Assembly (NCBI GenBank): GCA_903837255.1
Contig: CAILTZ010000600.1
Location: 1-7,669 of the forward strand
Length of the DNA: 7,669 bases
Reading direction: 5' to 3'
DNA from: an uncultured Pirellula sp.
GTDB taxonomy: Bacteria > Planctomycetota > Planctomycetia > Pirellulales > Pirellulaceae
The notes beneath the pieces were generated by a model. It did not search any database and had not been told where the DNA came from. It saw nothing but the letters and a program-made list of their open reading frames with translations. Made by a program: the position numbers and the translations under genes. The stretch's first letter is position 1. The number at the start of each line of letters is the position of its first letter. Positions 5,478-7,669 of the stretch are shown piece by piece.

Positions 5478-7669
5478 CACTTTGGAATTCTGCCTCGTTT
5501 CCAGACTCAGCCGGATCGTGCTTGGAGTCGAACCGACGGCGAACTTTGTGCCTGAAAATCAGGAAAAAACGGGACCACCAGGAGTGCTTGGTCGGCTTGA
5601 CATCAAACACGCAGCCCAAGGGCCCAGCCAGAATTGCTGGCAACAGGACCAATTCGGCGATCACTCCAGCGATCAAAATAGTCAGCATGAGCCAGCCGAA
5701 CCGCTGGGTGGGGGTAAAGGTACTGAAGGCGAAAACCGAAAGGCCCAGGCCGCTGATGCAGGCGGCTTGAAGCGTCGGCGTGCCGCACTGGCGATACGAG
5801 GCGATGATCGCCGCCCGGCGGTCGCGTAGCTGCTCGACATTGACCCGGAACCAGGACAGGAAGTGGATCGTATCGTCGACGGCCACGCCCAATGCAATGC
5901 TGGCTGTCATCATCGATCCGATATCAATGGCGATCCCCATCCAACCCATGAGCCCAAAGATGAAGATCACCGGCACAACGTTTGGAATCATCGCGACCAA
6001 GCCGGCTCGGAAACTGCGAGACACAAAAATCATCAGCGGTGTGATGGTCAAGAACGACCAAAATGTGCTCTGAACCAAGCTCGTTAACAGGGCTCGCTGG
6101 GCTTTGTAAACGATCGGCACTACGCCGGTGAAGACCGATGAAACCCACTGCTTGGGCTGTAGCGGATCGCGGCTCTCTAGATCGATGATTTTACTGAGGG
6201 CCGTTTCTAACGTCCTAACTTCATTGTTGGAAAAAGCCCCTGCGAGAACAATCGCGTCGTAATCTTCGAGCTCCTGGAGCTGCACGAGCGGCATGGCTTT
6301 CGAATCGATGCTCGCGCGGGCGACTTTGAGCCTGGCGTTTTTAAGCAGATTCGCGATCTCATCCGAACGGGCTTTGCCCGCCGTGAAGGCTTCGCCACTT
6401 GGACCATCGACCACCTCTGGGTCCCAAAGAATGACCTTCTTACCTACAAACTTGGTGTCCCCACTCCATGCCGCAAGCCGCCGAAGGATCTGCACGCGAT
6501 CGCTTTGAGCTTGGAGAACCGGTTGAACCACGTCGTAAAGCTCGTGAACGAACTGCCCGTAATCGACCCCCTCAAAGGCTGCAACCCGCAGACTGATTCG
6601 CCAAAGCTCATTGCCGGTCTCGGGATCCAGACGCAGAAACCCAGACTTCATGAAGTCCTCGCGTTTGGCTTCCAACGTGGAATTATAAACACTCCGCTCA
6701 ATCATCTTCTTGGTGCTCGACCCATTGGTGGGAAGCGAAGGAGCAAAAGTTGCCGCCGATAGACTGCGTCCAACCCAGCCAAGAGAGTCCTCGCCGAAGC
6801 GTTTTTGGATCGCCTCCTGCACTCTGAGAGTGGTTTCCATCCGCTCCAAGAAGTTCAGTTTCCCGATCTCCTCGGGAGACACCTCCTCGCCACTCGAGGC
6901 AGTGGCTGGATTGCTGGCTGCCAAACTCCCTTGATTGAACTCTAGAACAATCTCCATCGGCACGAGCTTGCCCAAGTGCGTCTCGAGCCAGCGGTAGTCT
7001 TTAAGTATTCGAGCATTGGAATCAAATAGCTCTAGCAAGTCGATGCTGGTTCGGATCCGAAAGAGCCCTAATCCGATCGCCCCGCAGAATAAAAAGCTGA
7101 CCAGGGCAACACTCACATGATTCCGTACGATGAAACCCGAGAAGGTTCCCCAAAAACGCTCGCTGAAGGTCTCCCTGTTAGCAGTGGCGTTTTGAAGCAA
7201 TCCCTGATTCGCGGTCCTTGCTAGCATCTCCTCGGGACTCAGCTCCCATCGCTTGGCGTAACGCAACAGGTGCAAAGCCGCCGGCAGGATCAGAAACAAG
7301 ACGAAGTTGAGAATCATCACCCCAGAAGCGGAGTAAAAACCGAACTTGCGGATCGGAACCAATTCGCTCGAACACAAAGACAAAAGCCCAAAGGCGGTCG
7401 TCAGGGAACATAGCACCGCAGGCTTAAGAGCATGCATGACCGCCCGCTCCGTTGCGCCTTTGAGACCACCGTCGCGGACCGCATCTTGGTAGTAGTTGAT
7501 AAAGTGCACCGCACCGGAGATCGCCAGCACATAAACCAACGAGGGCATCGATAGTACAATCGCGTCGACGGTCTCACCAGTTGCCCAAATCATCGCCAAC
7601 GCAGCAGCGGCACTGGTCACGGAGCACAAAAAGACGATCCACGTCAAAAGCAAGCTTCGCAGCGACCAC
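5470..7669 (-). CDS. MMPL/RND-superfamily transporter, N-terminus outside the window
   Basis: The frame is open to the right edge and ends with TGA at 5470-5472, giving 732 complete visible codons. Residues are counted here from the TTG at 7653, which is not claimed as the start because the frame continues upstream. Four membrane segments of the first bundle are visible (about 3-23, 31-55, 76-95, 104-129). Then come a cytoplasmic linker (130-177), a membrane segment (178-197), a periplasmic loop of about 325 residues, five membrane segments (526-546, 553-575, 577-600, 625-645, 652-680) and a basic C-terminal tail. The MMPL/RND proton-relay motif is present in the second half as GVAVDDTIHF (589-598, Asp593 and Asp594), but the matching place in the first half reads ISGAVHF without an acid. 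By family it is a proton-driven inner-membrane exporter of lipids, hopanoids or other hydrophobic compounds; the cargo is unknown. It is co-directional with rpmI, 120 bases upstream. Confidence 0.88.
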   Translation of the reverse strand, partial: WSLRSLLLTWIVFLCSVTSAAAALAMIWATGETVDAIVLSMPSLVYVLAISGAVHFINYYQDAVRDGGLKGATERAVMHALKPAVLCSLTTAFGLLSLCSSELVPIRKFGFYSASGVMILNFVLFLILPAALHLLRYAKRWELSPEEMLARTANQGLLQNATANRETFSERFWGTFSGFIVRNHVSVALVSFLFCGAIGLGLFRIRTSIDLLELFDSNARILKDYRWLETHLGKLVPMEIVLEFNQGSLAASNPATASSGEEVSPEEIGKLNFLERMETTLRVQEAIQKRFGEDSLGWVGRSLSAATFAPSLPTNGSSTKKMIERSVYNSTLEAKREDFMKSGFLRLDPETGNELWRISLRVAAFEGVDYGQFVHELYDVVQPVLQAQSDRVQILRRLAAWSGDTKFVGKKVILWDPEVVDGPSGEAFTAGKARSDEIANLLKNARLKVARASIDSKAMPLVQLQELEDYDAIVLAGAFSNNEVRTLETALSKIIDLESRDPLQPKQWVSSVFTGVVPIVYKAQRALLTSLVQSTFWSFLTITPLMIFVSRSFRAGLVAMIPNVVPVIFIFGLMGWMGIAIDIGSMMTASIALGVAVDDTIHFLSWFRVNVEQLRDRRAAIIASYRQCGTPTLQAACISGLGLSVFAFSTFTPTQRFGWLMLTILIAGVIAELVLLPAILAGPLGCVFDVKPTKHSWWSRFFLIFRHKVRRRFDSKHDPAESGNEAEFQSAA

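Noticed and set aside
7651..7653. TTG as the true start of the transporter
   Set aside because: The frame stays open to the window edge (upstream codons read W-S-L-R-S), and the first membrane bundle would lack its first helix and first periplasmic domain, so the real start is outside the window.

Overview
The window looks like a chromosomal stretch from a moderately GC-rich bacterium, most likely a planctomycete (Pirellulales-like). That placement is an inference from protein style: a shortened PheT, a two-lobed MMPL/RND transporter with long periplasmic loops, and the particular zinc dehydrogenase. No rRNA or other marker is present to prove it. No mobile element, tRNA, rRNA or CRISPR array was found.

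Layout, left to right. (1) Positions 1-286, minus strand: the first 95 codons of an exported FKBP-type peptidyl-prolyl isomerase that runs off the left edge. (2) Positions 287-447: a divergent intergenic region with a nested inverted repeat and possible promoter elements. (3) Positions 448-1482, plus strand: a complete medium-chain zinc-dependent, probably NAD-linked, polyol/alcohol dehydrogenase. (4) Positions 1493-5349, minus strand: a translation operon read as rpmI (L35), rplT (L20), pheS and pheT (both PheRS subunits). PheT converges on the dehydrogenase with only 10 bases between stop codons. (5) Positions 5350-5469: a short leader with a candidate sigma-70-type promoter for the operon and a possible weak terminator for the gene upstream. 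(6) Positions 5470-7669, minus strand: an MMPL/RND-superfamily membrane transporter whose N-terminus lies beyond the right edge.

The four translation genes form a recognisable version of the bacterial infC-rpmI-rplT-pheS-pheT block, but infC is absent: a transporter sits where it would be expected. The rpmI-rplT gap (157 bases) and the rpmI leader both contain short perfect hairpins, so they are candidates for L20-type feedback regulation. The flanking dehydrogenase, isomerase and transporter have no evident functional tie to translation.

No wholly new system is evident. The points most worth a second look are the absence of the tRNA-binding OB-fold from PheT, an alpha/beta module inserted in the transporter's second periplasmic loop, loss of the acidic proton-relay pair in the transporter's first half only, the nested palindrome at 315-353, and the structured leaders of the ribosomal protein genes.
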